64,000 nucleotides of DNA, taken from the NCBI RefSeq assembly GCF_900142265.1, contig NZ_FRAH01000006.1, forward strand, positions 44,092 to 108,091. Reading direction: 5' to 3'. Source of the stretch: Anaerotignum lactatifermentans DSM 14214. Lineage in GTDB: Bacteria > Bacillota > Clostridia > Lachnospirales > Anaerotignaceae. The notes beneath the pieces are model-generated. The model was not told the DNA's origin. It searched no databases and saw nothing but the letters and a program-made list of their open reading frames with translations. Position numbers and translations under genes: made by a program. Of this stretch, positions 50,613 to 60,622 are shown one piece after another (position 1 is the stretch's first letter; each line of letters starts with the position of its first letter).

Positions 50613-51264
50613 ACGCTTTCCCAAAACTCAGCGCCAATGCCTTGATGGCTTTTTCGCCGATGATGGTTTCCCCATGCTCTGCCAGATAATACTTGGAAAG
50701 CAGTGTGGAAATGTGTTTCTGTCCGTATTCATCCAGAATGGTTTCCAGATCGTCGATGGTTTCCTCGGTGGTGTATGTATTGCCCTGCATCACCAGGAAA
50801 TATCTGCCTTCGTTTTTGTACAGAGAAGAAGTGCCGTGGAACAGGGGTTCCAGCCGGATGGACAGGTCGATGACGTCATCCAGTTTGCTGAAGGAGTAAA
50901 CCAGCAGGTCGTCGTCCTCTTTGGCTTCCACTTCTTCTGTTGCCAGTGGTTTTTTCTTGAATCGGTGCAGATCTTTTGCCTGATGGAACAGCTCCGTAGG
51001 ATTGCTGTTTTTGTCTTTGCTTTCTACCTTTGTGACGATGATCATGATGCCGTCCAGACCAACGGGTACGGCTTCCACCATCAAAGGTGTGTTTTCTGTG
51101 ATGAAATCGCATTCTTCCATAGCCTGTTCCATGATGTCACGGAACAGCTGCTGTGTTTTTTCGCCGGGGCGGATGAGGTCTTCCAACTGGATATCCCGTT
51201 CTGCCAGATCGGCTTTTGTCAGCGTCAGTTTCAGTTGTGTGTCGCTTACACGTTCTATTTTCAT
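50611..51264 (-). CDS. mecA: Adaptor protein MecA
   Basis: Adaptor that brings substrates such as competence or sporulation regulators to ClpCP protease. The 217-residue protein starts MKIERVSDTQLKLTLTKADL (substrate-binding N-domain). A linker rich in Lys/Glu (residues 85-125) follows, then the ClpC-binding C-domain with YSFSKLDDVIDLSIRL and GNTYTTEETIDDLETILDEYG. ATG 51264 is used because it follows AAAGGACG and gives the family start. A symmetric divergent promoter region lies upstream. Confidence 0.9.
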   Translation of the reverse strand: MKIERVSDTQLKLTLTKADLAERDIQLEDLIRPGEKTQQLFRDIMEQAMEECDFITENTPLMVEAVPVGLDGIMIIVTKVESKDKNSNPTELFHQAKDLHRFKKKPLATEEVEAKEDDDLLVYSFSKLDDVIDLSIRLEPLFHGTSSLYKNEGRYFLVMQGNTYTTEETIDDLETILDEYGQKHISTLLSKYYLAEHGETIIGEKAIKALALSFGKA

Positions 51265-51319
51265 ATATATCACGTCCTTTAACAATATGTGCTTTCTGCA
51301 CGCGATTTTGTATCTGGTC

Positions 51320-51358
51320 TATACTATACAATTCTCTGGAAATATAGTATAGTATAAT
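51320..51358. promoter_or_regulatory. Symmetric divergent promoter/operator between mecA and the 51.5 kb gene
   Basis: TATACTATAC (51320-51329) and GTATAGTATA (51347-51356) are perfect inverted repeats 17 bases apart. The right arm contains TATAAT (51353-51358) for the rightward gene, and the left arm reads TATAGT on the minus strand for mecA. One protein binding here could control both. Confidence 0.5.
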
Positions 51359-51467
51359 GAATTGCGGGGGATATGTAAAGAGGAGAATCCTGAGAAAAAC
51401 AACAAAAAACCCAAAAAAATAGGATTTTGCCCCGAAAATCATAAAAATCCGAGAGGAGTGGCATGAA

Positions 51468-53078
51468 TTGAAAAAAAGCAAGTGGATTCCGCTGCTGTTG
51501 ACGCTGATCATCTGGGCGGGAATGTATTATTATTATCTGCCGCCGCTGAATATTCACAGCAATGAAAGCTGGATGTTCTTCGTGGCAATGATCGTTGTGG
51601 CATTGGTTATCAATTTCTGGACCATTGCCAAGACATTGTTTTTCCACAAAGAAAGTCAGTGGGAAAGCAATCCGTTACTGAAAAAACTGCTCTATATCCC
51701 TTTGGCGCTGGTTGTCATTTATGGGGTAGGGGTGCTGCTGTCTTCTCCCATTCTGCGGGCATCTGCATACAGCTCTTTGCTGACAGTGCAGAATGGTGAT
51801 TTTGCGGAGGATATCCATGAAGTTAACTATAGCCAGATTCCCATTCTGGACAGCGATTCTGCGGCGAAACTGGCAGAACGTGAAATGGGTTCCATGGTGG
51901 ATATGGTTTCCCAGTATGAAGTCAGCGATTACTACAACCAGATCAACCTGAACAGCAAGCCCGTTCGTGTGACACCGCTGGAATACGGCGATATCATTAA
52001 ATGGATTACTAACCGCGACACAGGTATTCCTGCTTACATGAACATAGACATGACCACACAGGATGTGGAACTGGTGAAGCTGCCAGAAGGACAGGGCATC
52101 AAGTATTCTCCCTTTGAACACTTCGGACGGAATCTGTATCGTTATGTGCGTTTCCGTTATCCCACAGCCATGATTCGCAGCAGCAATTTTGAAGTGGATG
52201 ATAACGGCGTGCCTTACTGGATATGTTCCGTGGAAACAAAGACCATTGGTCTTTTTGGTGGTACAGACATTCAGGGGGCAATTCTGGTGAACGCTGCCAC
52301 AGGGGAACACGCTTACTACGACGTGGCAGATGTGCCCCAGTGGGTGGATAAGGTTTATGACGCGGAACTGCTGGTGGAACAGTATGATTATTACGGCACT
52401 TTGCAGAACGGCTTCATCAACAGCAAATTTGGGCAGAAAGGCTGTTTGCAGACCACAGAAGGTTATAACTATGTTGCCCTCAACGACGACGTTTGGGTAT
52501 ATACTGGTGTGACTTCTATCGGCGGCGATGAATCCATCGTTGGTTTTGTTCTCATGAACAGCCGCACCAAGGAAACCAATTATTATCAGATTTCCGGTGC
52601 AAAAGAAATCTCTGCCATGGCTTCTGCCGAAGGGGAAGTGCAGCATCTGGGCTATACGGCAACATTCCCCATTTTGCTGAATATTGCCGATGAACCTACT
52701 TATTTCCTTTCTCTGAAAGACGCGGCAGGTCTGGTAAAGAAATACGCCATGGTCAATATCGAGAAATATCACATTGTCGCCATTGGGGATACGGTGGCAG
52801 AGTGTGAAAAGGTTTACCGTAATCTTATGGCAAACAGCGGCATCAATGTGACACCTTCGGGAAGCGGCACAACAGCGGAGGGGAAAATCACACTGCTGAA
52901 GGACATCGTTGTGGACGGCAATACCTATTACTACTTGATGCTGGAAGGCAGAGAGGAACTCTTTGCCGTGAAAGCCGCTGACCATCTGGAAGTTTTGAAA
53001 AAACAGGTGGGCAGTACCGTGAAACTGGAATATGTGACAGAAACGGACGGCACTTGTACCGTAACGAGTCTGCAATAA
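51468..53078 (+). CDS. Large unknown membrane protein with an outer domain
   Basis: A 536-residue protein with three N-terminal helices (about 6-24, 34-54 and 70-92) and about 440 residues predicted outside. The outer part alternates short strands, with segments such as VSQYEVSDYYNQINLNSKPVRVTPLEYG and YWICSVETKTIGLFGG that look like repeated PepSY-type folds, but I recognise no firm family. TTG 51468 is nine bases after GAGAGGAG. Divergent from mecA and ended by a terminator. Similar large envelope proteins occur in Lachnospiraceae under various hypothetical names. Confidence 0.75.
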   Translation: MKKSKWIPLLLTLIIWAGMYYYYLPPLNIHSNESWMFFVAMIVVALVINFWTIAKTLFFHKESQWESNPLLKKLLYIPLALVVIYGVGVLLSSPILRASAYSSLLTVQNGDFAEDIHEVNYSQIPILDSDSAAKLAEREMGSMVDMVSQYEVSDYYNQINLNSKPVRVTPLEYGDIIKWITNRDTGIPAYMNIDMTTQDVELVKLPEGQGIKYSPFEHFGRNLYRYVRFRYPTAMIRSSNFEVDDNGVPYWICSVETKTIGLFGGTDIQGAILVNAATGEHAYYDVADVPQWVDKVYDAELLVEQYDYYGTLQNGFINSKFGQKGCLQTTEGYNYVALNDDVWVYTGVTSIGGDESIVGFVLMNSRTKETNYYQISGAKEISAMASAEGEVQHLGYTATFPILLNIADEPTYFLSLKDAAGLVKKYAMVNIEKYHIVAIGDTVAECEKVYRNLMANSGINVTPSGSGTTAEGKITLLKDIVVDGNTYYYLMLEGREELFAVKAADHLEVLKKQVGSTVKLEYVTETDGTCTVTSLQ

Positions 53079-53086
53079 AAACGGGG

Positions 53087-53129
53087 AAAACAGGAGGGGC
53101 TTATAAAAATAGCTGTCTCCTGTTTTTTT
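53087..53129 (+). terminator. Terminator after the 51.5 kb gene
   Basis: AAAACAGGAG (53087-53096) pairs with CTCCTGTTTT (53117-53126), then T. Confidence 0.88.
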
Positions 53130-53195
53130 ATAGTGTGGACAAAGGTGCGCATGTTAAAGAAATCCTTACAAATCACTGAAAATTCAACCCTTTTG

Positions 53196-53224
53196 TTGAC
53201 ACTTGCCCCGGAAGAATGTAAAAT
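53196..53224 (+). promoter_or_regulatory. Promoter of the LysM protein gene
   Basis: TTGACA (53196-53201), 17 bases, TAAAAT (53219-53224), about 75 bases before the start codon. Confidence 0.82.
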
Positions 53225-53299
53225 GAATAAGATGTAAAACAACAAAGTAGAAAACTCGTATGCAAAAAAACAGGAAAAAACTGTCTTTGGAGGTATCAT

Positions 53300-54424
53300 A
53301 TGGAAGAGAAAGATAAACTGGAAAATGGCAGCCAGGGCCGCAGTATGAGCGATGCGGATAAAGAGTATTACGCAGATTTGTATAATGACCTGCCCAAAGA
53401 AGTGCAGGATATTTTGATGCAGACACATCCTCTGATGGGTCGTGCCAATGAGGATACAGAAGCGGCAGCATACCGCACAAGACGTCCTCAGCGGGAAGAT
53501 GTGGAAGAAGTGAAGGAAGCAAGAATGCAGCAGGTAAGCTCCGAAATCAATGAAATCAAACGGGCACCTCAGCAGGAAGGCGACCCTACCCGCTATGTAT
53601 CCCGCCGTGCAAGAAGCATGGAAAGCGAATATGCCGAAAGCCCCAGAGGTTCCATGGCAGAGGATGATTACAATGAGGATATCCAGTATGTGAGCGTCAT
53701 GCCCGCACGGAAAAAATCCAGAATCATGGAAGAAGTGACCATCCAGACATCTGCACCTCAGAAATCCGGCATGAAGAAGAAAAAACAGAAAAAAGAACGG
53801 GAAGAAATGCCCTTCTCCGATATGGAACGTTCTGGCGATCGTCCCCGTTATGAAGACATCGACTTTGAAGAACGTGCAAAACAGGAACACTTGGACAGCC
53901 TGTACGGCGATGGTTACGATGACGACTACAGAGGCGGCGGAAGAAGCAAACTGCCGCTGATTCTGGGCATTGTTGGTCTGGTACTCATTGTGTTCCTGAT
54001 TTTCAAGACTGTGACACTGTCCAGCCAGCTGGAAGAAGCACAGCAGAAAGTAACAGAAACACAGGATCTGAACGAAAAATATGAACAGGTTCAGCTGGAA
54101 AAAATGCAGCTGCAGGAAGAACTGGATGCTTTGCAAAATCCTGATGGCGCGGCAGCGCAGGAAAATACAGAGGGCAATGCCGATGATTCCGAAACGACAA
54201 CAGGCGATTCCACATCCGGCAGCGATTCCAATACTTCCAGCAGTTCCAGCGGCTCCAGCAGCGGTACTACAGAATATACGGTACAGCAGGGAGAAACACC
54301 TTGGAGCATGGCACAGAAATTCTATGGCAACGGTGCGGAATATACAAAGATTCTGGAAGCAAATGGCTTGCAGGAAGGCGACAACATTCAGCCCGGTGAT
54401 GTATTGAAAATCCCCGCAGCTTAA
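53300..54424 (+). CDS. Bitopic membrane protein with C-terminal LysM domain
   Basis: A 374-residue protein. About 210 charged residues lie inside the cell, with many Arg/Glu and a KKKKQKKEREE patch. One transmembrane helix follows (about 217-237, KLPLILGIVGLVLIVFLIFK). Outside are a coiled coil (SSQLEEAQQKVTETQDLNEK), a Ser/Thr-rich linker (about 295-325), and a LysM domain beginning TEYTVQQGETPWSMAQKFYG that should bind peptidoglycan. The layout suggests a link between a cytoplasmic partner and the wall, perhaps in cell division or shape. ATG 53300 follows TTTGGAGG. rho starts 48 bases after. Confidence 0.87.
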   Translation: MEEKDKLENGSQGRSMSDADKEYYADLYNDLPKEVQDILMQTHPLMGRANEDTEAAAYRTRRPQREDVEEVKEARMQQVSSEINEIKRAPQQEGDPTRYVSRRARSMESEYAESPRGSMAEDDYNEDIQYVSVMPARKKSRIMEEVTIQTSAPQKSGMKKKKQKKEREEMPFSDMERSGDRPRYEDIDFEERAKQEHLDSLYGDGYDDDYRGGGRSKLPLILGIVGLVLIVFLIFKTVTLSSQLEEAQQKVTETQDLNEKYEQVQLEKMQLQEELDALQNPDGAAAQENTEGNADDSETTTGDSTSGSDSNTSSSSSGSSSGTTEYTVQQGETPWSMAQKFYGNGAEYTKILEANGLQEGDNIQPGDVLKIPAA

Positions 54425-54472
54425 TGCAGTGAAGTATGCGTTAGCGTTGCGGAAAAAAGGAGTCAGGTGAAA

Positions 54473-55861
54473 ATGGAAAAGGAAGCACTGGAACAGAAAA
54501 CCCTGATGGAACTTAGAAAAATGGCAAAGGAAATGGGACTTGGTCCCATTTCCGCCTTAAAAAAAGGCGAGCTCATCGCAAAAATCGCAGAAAAACAGTC
54601 ACAATCCGCGGCGAAAAATGTCGAAGATGTGGCTGTTTGTGGTTTTTCTGAAGAAACGGCAGAAGTGCCCAGAGAAGAAGCCCATCAGCAGGAAAGCGGT
54701 GAACGCCCCCAGCGGGAAAATCAGGAGCAGGGCGAAGGCATTCTGGAGGTCATGACCGATGGTTTTGGCTTTTTGCGGACGGAAAACTTCCTGCCCGGCA
54801 CAGGGGATATTTATGTTTCTCCCTCCCAGATTCGCCGTTTTCGGCTGAAAACAGGGGACGCTATCAAAGGTATTCTCCGTCCGGCAAGAGAAGGGGAGAA
54901 ATTTGGTGCCTTGATTTTTGTAAAGACCGTCAATGGCGACCGCCCGGACGTGGCAGCCAGAAGACCTAATTTTGAGGAATTGACCCCCATTTATCCTGAG
55001 GAAAAACTCTGTCTGGAAACAGGAGCAGAGGAACTGACGGGACGCATCATCGACCTTATTGCCCCCATTGGCAAAGGTCAGAGAGGTATGATCGTTGCGC
55101 CGCCAAAAGTGGGGAAAACCATGCTTTTGACACAGGTGGCAAACGCCATCACCCAGAACCATAAGGAAGTCCACCTCATTGTGCTGCTTATCGACGAACG
55201 TCCAGAAGAAGTGACGGATATTCAGCGTTCCATCGAAGGGGAAAACGTGGAAATTGTTTACTCTACCTTCGACCAGCAGCCAGAACACCATAAACGGGTG
55301 ACGGAAATGGTGCTGGAGCGGGCAAAGCGTATGGTGGAACAGGGGAAAGACCTTGTGATTCTCTTGGACAGTTTAACAAGACTTGCAAGAGCCTATAACC
55401 TCACCATTCCTCCCAGCGGCAGAACATTGTCCGGCGGTCTTGACCCGGCAGCCTTGTATATGCCAAAGCGGTTCTTCGGTGCAGCCCGGAATATCGAAGG
55501 CGGCGGCAGCCTTACCATTCTGGCAACGGCATTGGTGGATACAGGCAGCAAAATGGATGAAGTGGTTTTCGAGGAATTCAAAGGCACCGGCAATATGGAA
55601 CTGGTGCTGGATAAAAAACTGGCGGAACGCCGCATTTTCCCGGCGGTGGACATCATCAAGTCCGGTACCAGACGGGAAGATAAGCTGCTCAGCTCCGCGG
55701 AAATGGAATGCAACTACACCCTGCGGCGTATGGCGGCAACCATGACGGCAGTGGAAATGACACAGGGCTTTTATGACCTGATGCATAAAACAAAAACAAA
55801 TGCGGAATTTGTGGAACGTCTGCCCATCTGGGAAAAACAGCTGGGCAGAGGGGACGCTTAA
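54473..55861 (+). CDS. rho: Transcription termination factor Rho
   Basis: Hexameric RNA helicase that ends transcription and suppresses antisense RNA. The 462 residues have the Rho N-domain ([16 protein letters not shown], about 8-24), an acidic spacer of 55 residues, then the RNA-binding cold-shock-like domain with [11 protein letters not shown] near 98. ATPase motifs follow: [10 protein letters not shown] (Walker A, near 205), [10 protein letters not shown], and the Q-loop and R-loop region [25 protein letters not shown] lies ten bases from ATG 54473 and four from the in-frame GTG at 54467; I take the ATG. Confidence 0.95.
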   Translation: MEKEALEQKTLMELRKMAKEMGLGPISALKKGELIAKIAEKQSQSAAKNVEDVAVCGFSEETAEVPREEAHQQESGERPQRENQEQGEGILEVMTDGFGFLRTENFLPGTGDIYVSPSQIRRFRLKTGDAIKGILRPAREGEKFGALIFVKTVNGDRPDVAARRPNFEELTPIYPEEKLCLETGAEELTGRIIDLIAPIGKGQRGMIVAPPKVGKTMLLTQVANAITQNHKEVHLIVLLIDERPEEVTDIQRSIEGENVEIVYSTFDQQPEHHKRVTEMVLERAKRMVEQGKDLVILLDSLTRLARAYNLTIPPSGRTLSGGLDPAALYMPKRFFGAARNIEGGGSLTILATALVDTGSKMDEVVFEEFKGTGNMELVLDKKLAERRIFPAVDIIKSGTRREDKLLSSAEMECNYTLRRMAATMTAVEMTQGFYDLMHKTKTNAEFVERLPIWEKQLGRGDA

Positions 55862-55900
55862 AAAAACAGCGAAAAATGGCGGTATTTTCAGGAAAAGCTG

Positions 55901-55929
55901 TTGCAATCCGGGAAAAACTATGCTATAAT
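55901..55929 (+). promoter_or_regulatory. Promoter of rpmE
   Basis: TTGCAA (55901-55906), 17 bases, TATAAT (55924-55929), about 65 bases before rpmE. Confidence 0.82.
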
Positions 55930-55993
55930 ACCCACGTTGTCTTTAAATAATTTCGGATTATTGATCAACAAATTAGAGAATGAGGTGAAAAAA

Positions 55994-56197
55994 ATGAGAG
56001 AAGGAATCCATCCCGATTACAAACAGGTGACAGTAAAATGCAACTGTGGCAACGAATTCGTAACAGGCTCCACAAAAGATGAAATCAGAGTCGAAGTTTG
56101 CTCCAAATGTCATCCTTTCTACACAGGTAGCCAGAAAATGCTGCTGGAAGCAGGCGGCCGCGTAGAAAAATTCAACAAAAAATACGGCAGAAAATAA
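55994..56197 (+). CDS. rpmE: 50S ribosomal protein L31 (zinc-binding form)
   Basis: Ribosomal protein of 67 residues at the central protuberance. CNCG (residues 16-19) and CSKCH (about 36-40) supply the four zinc ligand cysteines of the C+ form, so it is the zinc-dependent version. It starts [19 protein letters not shown] 55994 follows GAGGTG. It has its own promoter and terminator. Confidence 0.96.
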   Translation: MREGIHPDYKQVTVKCNCGNEFVTGSTKDEIRVEVCSKCHPFYTGSQKMLLEAGGRVEKFNKKYGRK

Positions 56198-56210
56198 TCA
56201 AGAAACACGT

Positions 56211-56244
56211 AAAAGGGCTGGGCAAATTTGTCCGCCCTTTTTTT
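56211..56244 (+). terminator. Terminator of rpmE
   Basis: AAAAGGGC-GGGCAAA pairs with TTTGTCC-GCCCTTTTT (wobbles included), with the T run to 56244. Confidence 0.85.
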
Positions 56245-56329
56245 CGCAACATGGCAAATTTTCGTCGTTTGCCCTGCTGCGAAAGGAAGGGGTTTTTGCG
56301 TGTCTTTTTGACAGAAAGGAGGAAAAACC

Positions 56330-57241
56330 ATGAAACGAACGAATATCGGCGGTCAGGCTGTTATCGAAGGCGTTATGATGCGCGGCAAGAAGATGTATGC
56401 CATGGCTGTACGCAATCCCGAGGGCGGGATTACCATAGAGAAAAAAGAATTGGGCGGTCTGGGCAGAAAAGGGCTGTTCCGTTTGCCTATTTTCCGCGGT
56501 GTGGCGGCTTTTGTGGATTCATTGGTGACAGGTACCCGCATTTTGATGCGCTCAGCGGAAATCGCTGGGGAAGATTGGATAGAGGAAGCGGAGCCTTCTA
56601 AGTTTGAGAAATTTTTGCAGGAGAAGCTGGGTGACCGCATGAATGACATCATCATTTATTGCAGTGTGGGCTTTTCCCTGATTTTGGGTATGCTTCTGTT
56701 TTTCCTGCTGCCTGTGTGGCTGGGAAACTTTTTCAAAACCATGGTGCCTACCTGGGCGCTGGGTGTCATTGAAGGGCTCATCCGTATTGCCATTTTCCTG
56801 CTGTACCTGTTTGGCATCTCCCGTATGAAGGAGATTCACCGGGTATTCCAGTATCATGGCGCGGAACACAAAACCATCAACTGCTTTGAAAGCGAAAAAG
56901 AACTGACAGTGGAAAATGTACTGCCCTGCACCAGACTCCATAAACGGTGCGGCACCAGTTTCCTGCTGTTCGTTATGATCATCAGTATGGTGGTATTTTT
57001 CTTTGTGCGGACAGACGATTTCCTGCTGCGTCTGGTGACCAGAATCATTCTGGTGCCTGTCATTGCAGGGCTTTCCTATGAAGTCATCCGCTGGGCAGGC
57101 AATTCCAACAGCAAATTGGTGGCGCTCATCAGCTATCCTGGTTTGTGCCTGCAGAAAATCACCACGGCAGAGCCTGATCCGGATCAGATCGAAACGGCAA
57201 TTGCTGCCATGAAAGGGGTTCTGGAAGATGAACCAGAATAA
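56330..57241 (+). CDS. DUF1385 membrane protein (YqhQ-like)
   Basis: A 303-residue protein that starts TNIGGQAVIEGVMMRGKK, the DUF1385 signature. It has five or six transmembrane helices (from about 105 onwards) and the conserved FQYHGAEHKTINCFE near 185 and CTRLHKRCGTSFLLFV near 205, with His and Cys that could bind metal. Function unknown. It overlaps prmC by 14 bases and heads the prmC-prfA operon; the same order (rpmE, DUF1385, prmC, prfA) is usual in Clostridia. Confidence 0.9.
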   Translation: MKRTNIGGQAVIEGVMMRGKKMYAMAVRNPEGGITIEKKELGGLGRKGLFRLPIFRGVAAFVDSLVTGTRILMRSAEIAGEDWIEEAEPSKFEKFLQEKLGDRMNDIIIYCSVGFSLILGMLLFFLLPVWLGNFFKTMVPTWALGVIEGLIRIAIFLLYLFGISRMKEIHRVFQYHGAEHKTINCFESEKELTVENVLPCTRLHKRCGTSFLLFVMIISMVVFFFVRTDDFLLRLVTRIILVPVIAGLSYEVIRWAGNSNSKLVALISYPGLCLQKITTAEPDPDQIETAIAAMKGVLEDEPE

Positions 57242-58097
57242 GACGGTCAGCCAGTGGCTGCGAACAGGAAAAGAAATGCTGGAAGCGGCAGGCAGAGAAA
57301 ATCCCCGGATGGATGCGGAACTGCTGCTGGAAAAAGTCACAGGTATGAACAAAATCCAGCGTATGACAGAAGGACAAACCATATTGGACGAAAAAGCGGC
57401 GGAAGAATACGCCGCTTTTCTGGATGAAAGAGCAAAAGGACGCCCCCTCCAGTACATTCTGGGGGAATGGGAGTTCATGGGACTGCCTTTTTCCGTAGGC
57501 GAAGGGGTGCTCATTCCCCGGGCAGATACGGAAATTCTGGTGGAAACCATATTGGAAACAGGGGAAAAAGAATCCCTCCGCCGAGGGCTGGACATCGGCA
57601 CCGGAACGGGATGCATCCCTATTTGTCTGGAAAAGCTGGGACATATGGATATGACTGCTGTGGACATCAGCCCCAAAGCCCTGGCTTTTGCCAGAGAAAA
57701 CAACGAAAAGAATCAGACCCATGTGGACTTTGTGGAAAGCGACTTGTTTACGGCTTTGCCGGACAGTCTGTTCCCCTTGGACTTTATCGTGTCTAACCCG
57801 CCTTATATTCCGGCAGCGGACTGCGAGGAGCTGATGACAGAAGTTCGGGACTTTGAGCCCAGAAACGCTTTGGACGGCGGAAAAGACGGTCTGGATTTTT
57901 ACAGAAAAATCGTAGCAGAAGCCCCTGCACGCCTGCGGGATGGGGGCTGGCTGTTTTTTGAAATTGGATATGACCAGCGGGAAGCGCTGTTTGCCCTGAT
58001 GGAGGAAGCGGGATTCGTTTCCGTGGCATGCCGTCAGGACTTGGCAGGGCTGGATCGTGTGGTCTTTGGACAGAAGAAGGAGGAGCCTCATGTTTGA
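57228..58097 (+). CDS. prmC: Peptide chain release factor N5-glutamine methyltransferase
   Basis: Methylates the Gln of the GGQ motif of release factors RF1 and RF2. The 289 residues begin with a helical substrate-binding domain; the SAM site [18 protein letters not shown] is near 121, AVDISPKAL near 143 and the catalytic NPPYIP near 187. It overlaps DUF1385 by 14 bases and prfA by eight; its substrate is encoded by the next gene. Confidence 0.95.
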   Translation: MNQNKTVSQWLRTGKEMLEAAGRENPRMDAELLLEKVTGMNKIQRMTEGQTILDEKAAEEYAAFLDERAKGRPLQYILGEWEFMGLPFSVGEGVLIPRADTEILVETILETGEKESLRRGLDIGTGTGCIPICLEKLGHMDMTAVDISPKALAFARENNEKNQTHVDFVESDLFTALPDSLFPLDFIVSNPPYIPAADCEELMTEVRDFEPRNALDGGKDGLDFYRKIVAEAPARLRDGGWLFFEIGYDQREALFALMEEAGFVSVACRQDLAGLDRVVFGQKKEEPHV

Positions 58098-59166
58098 CCG
58101 ATTGGCGGAAATTGAACAGAAGTATATGGATTTGGCAGATCAGGTCAACGACCCGGATATCATTGCCAATCAGAGCCAGTGGCGGAAACTGATGAAGGAA
58201 TACAGCGATATGACCCCCATTGTGGAGGCATATCGGGAATACGAAAAAGTGAAAGCATCCATTGCGGAGGAGCTGGAACTTTTGGAAGATAAACTGGACG
58301 ACGATTTCCGGGAACTGGTGAAGGAAGAACTGGCGGAAAACAAAGAACGTCTGGAAGAACTGCAGAAGGAAATCACCATTTTGCTGATCCCCAAAGACCC
58401 TAATGACGAGAAAAACGTTATTGTGGAAATCCGCGGCGGTGCAGGCGGTGACGAAGCGGCACTCTTTGCGGCAGACCTGTTCCGCATGTATACCCGTTAC
58501 GCAGAACGGCGGAAATGGAAAATCGAAGTCATGAATGCCAGCGAAAGCGATTTGGGTGGCTATAAGGAAATTTCCTTTATGATTACCGGACAGGGGGCAT
58601 ATTCCCGTCTGAAATACGAAAGCGGCGTACACCGTGTACAGCGTATCCCTGCCACCGAAAGCGGCGGCAGAATCCATACGTCTACGGTTACTGTAGCGGT
58701 GCTGCCGGAAGCGGAAGAAGTGGACGTGCATATCGACATGAACGATGTCCGTGTGGATGTGTTCCGTGCATCCGGTAACGGCGGTCAGTGCGTCAACACC
58801 ACAGACTCCGCTGTTCGTATGACCCATATCCCCACAGGTATCGTGGTATCCTGCCAGAATGAAAAATCTCAGATGAAGAATAAAGAACAGGCGTTAAAAG
58901 TGCTCTATGCCCGTGTTTATGAACGGGAACGTCAGGCGCATGACGCGGCTATCTCGGCAGACCGCCGTTCTCAGGTGGGTAACGGTGACAGAAGTGAACG
59001 TATCCGCACTTATAACTTCCCTCAGGGGCGTGTGACAGACCATCGTGTGGGGTTGACACTCCACCGAATTGATGCCATACTGGATGGGGATTTGGATGAG
59101 ATTATGGATACCCTCATCACCACAGACCAGATGGAAAAACTCAAAGCGGAAAATCCCGATGCATAA
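58090..59166 (+). CDS. prfA: Peptide chain release factor 1
   Basis: Recognises UAA and UAG and releases the finished peptide. The 358 residues carry the class-specific codon-reading tripeptide region and the catalytic [18 protein letters not shown] near 230. ATG 58090 gives the family start [12 protein letters not shown] and overlaps prmC by eight bases; AGGAGG lies just upstream. Confidence 0.96.
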   Translation: MFDRLAEIEQKYMDLADQVNDPDIIANQSQWRKLMKEYSDMTPIVEAYREYEKVKASIAEELELLEDKLDDDFRELVKEELAENKERLEELQKEITILLIPKDPNDEKNVIVEIRGGAGGDEAALFAADLFRMYTRYAERRKWKIEVMNASESDLGGYKEISFMITGQGAYSRLKYESGVHRVQRIPATESGGRIHTSTVTVAVLPEAEEVDVHIDMNDVRVDVFRASGNGGQCVNTTDSAVRMTHIPTGIVVSCQNEKSQMKNKEQALKVLYARVYERERQAHDAAISADRRSQVGNGDRSERIRTYNFPQGRVTDHRVGLTLHRIDAILDGDLDEIMDTLITTDQMEKLKAENPDA

Positions 59167-59199
59167 ACGATCAAAAGAGAAGAAATCAGGTGACAAAAG

Positions 59200-59754
59200 A
59201 TGAAAGAACTCATATCATTGTTTCTGACCTTTGCGCGGATTGGGGCATTCACCTTTGGCGGCGGTTATGCTATGCTGCCTATGCTCCAAAGAGAAGTGGT
59301 GCAGAGCCGGAAATGGGCAACAGAGGACGAAGTGCTGGATTACTTTGCCATTGGGCAGTGTACCCCCGGCGTTATTTTCGTCAATACGGCAACATTCATC
59401 GGATATAAAAGAAAAGGGATTCCGGGAGCGATTTTTGCCACAGCCGGCGGCGTGTTCCCCTCTCTTTGCATCATCATGGTCATTGCGGCAGTGCTGACCA
59501 ATTTTGCCCATCTGCCTGTTGTGCAGAACGCATTTGGCGGCATTCGTGTAGTGGTAGGTGTTTTGATTATCAATGCTGTTTCCGGCATGTGGAAGAAATC
59601 CGTTGTGGATAAACTGGGGATTATTCTTGCTATCATTTCTTTCGTGGTGGCAACTTTTGTGGATATTTCCCCTGTATGGCTGGTGCTGCTGGGCGCAGTC
59701 ATCGGCATTGTGGTAAAATCCTTTCAGGCAAAAGAGAAAGGAGGCGCCAAATAA
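59200..59754 (+). CDS. Chromate transporter-like membrane protein (half-size, first subunit)
   Basis: A 184-residue CHR-family protein with six helices. The start FARIGAFTFGGGYAMLPML and the QCTPGVIFVNTATFIGYK segment are the CHR motifs. Full-length transporters have two such halves; here the halves are separate genes with no bases between, so the two subunits should form one transporter. Many such pairs do not act on chromate, so the substrate is open. It starts 33 bases after prfA. Confidence 0.88.
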   Translation: MKELISLFLTFARIGAFTFGGGYAMLPMLQREVVQSRKWATEDEVLDYFAIGQCTPGVIFVNTATFIGYKRKGIPGAIFATAGGVFPSLCIIMVIAAVLTNFAHLPVVQNAFGGIRVVVGVLIINAVSGMWKKSVVDKLGIILAIISFVVATFVDISPVWLVLLGAVIGIVVKSFQAKEKGGAK

Positions 59755-60327
59755 ATGCAGTTGTTGATATTATTTCTGGAATTTTTCAAGATTGGGCTGT
59801 TCTCTGTAGGTGGCGGTCTGGCAACACTGCCATTCCTTTATGATCTGGCGGATAAATACCCTTGGCTCAGCGCATCACAGATTCCCGATATGATTGCCAT
59901 TTCCGAGTCCACACCAGGTCCTCTGGGCGTTAATATGGCTACTTATGCGGGCTTTCACTGCGCGGGACCTTTGGGCAGCGTCATCGCTACAGCAGGTTTG
60001 GTAACACCTTCTGTCATCGTTATCATCATTGTTTATAAATTTCTGGAACGCTTCCGTCAAAGCACATTGGTGGAAAACGCCTTTTATGGTCTGCGTCCCA
60101 TTGTGGTGGGGCTCATTGCCTCCGCAGGCTTTGGCGTGATCGTTCTTTCCCTGTTCAACAAAGAAGCGTGGAACGGCGCCGCTACCCAGTGGGGAAGCTT
60201 GTTCCAGTGGCGAGAGTGGATACTGTTCCTTGTGATTCTCTTTGCCGCGAGAAAATGGAAAAAAGTCCATCCCATTGTGCTGATTTTGGTAGGTGCGGCA
60301 GTGGGTATTGTGTTCCAAATGGCATAA
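59755..60327 (+). CDS. Chromate transporter-like membrane protein (half-size, second subunit)
   Basis: A 190-residue CHR-family partner of the preceding protein. It starts FLEFFKIGLFSVGGGLATLPFL and has SESTPGPLGVNMATYAGFH near 52, the second CHR half pattern. The start codon follows the previous stop codon directly. A full copy of the dispersed hairpin element follows. Confidence 0.88.
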   Translation: MQLLILFLEFFKIGLFSVGGGLATLPFLYDLADKYPWLSASQIPDMIAISESTPGPLGVNMATYAGFHCAGPLGSVIATAGLVTPSVIVIIIVYKFLERFRQSTLVENAFYGLRPIVVGLIASAGFGVIVLSLFNKEAWNGAATQWGSLFQWREWILFLVILFAARKWKKVHPIVLILVGAAVGIVFQMA

Positions 60328-60353
60328 GATGGAAAGTCGCAATCTTTGCATGA

Positions 60354-60526
60354 GGGACTTTTTCATCAGAAAACAATCATAGTCGGAATCCTTAGAAAAA
60401 AGGATTTCCGGCTATTTTCTTTTTTATCTGCATGGTATGAGGTATGTTTTCTTCTGAAGAAAGTCATCGCAGTTCCCATTCAGAGATCAAGAAAAAGAAA
60501 ATAATGTTTTCTGAATGGGAGACTGC
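60354..60526 (+). repeat. Dispersed hairpin element, copy G (full length, diverged)
   Basis: Same layout as copy B: GGGACTTTTTCATCAGAAAAC, hairpin 1 AGTCGGAAATCC-type stem (AGTCGGAATCCTT / AAGGATTTCCGGCT, 60381-60412), core TATGTTTTCTTCTGAAGAAAG, then hairpin 2 GCAGTTCCCATTCAGA / TCTGAATGGGAGACTGC (60469-60526). Compared with B, stem 2 changes on both arms in matching ways (CCCCTTAAGA/TCTTAAGGGG to CCCATTCAGA/TCTGAATGGG). Confidence 0.8.
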
Positions 60527-60622
60527 TGAGAGATTTCGGCTTTTTTTGTGCCCGTCTGCTTCTGTTTTCCCCTTTGCTTCCATAAGCTGAATAACAGGAG
60601 AAAAATCGGGAGGAGGGGGAAC

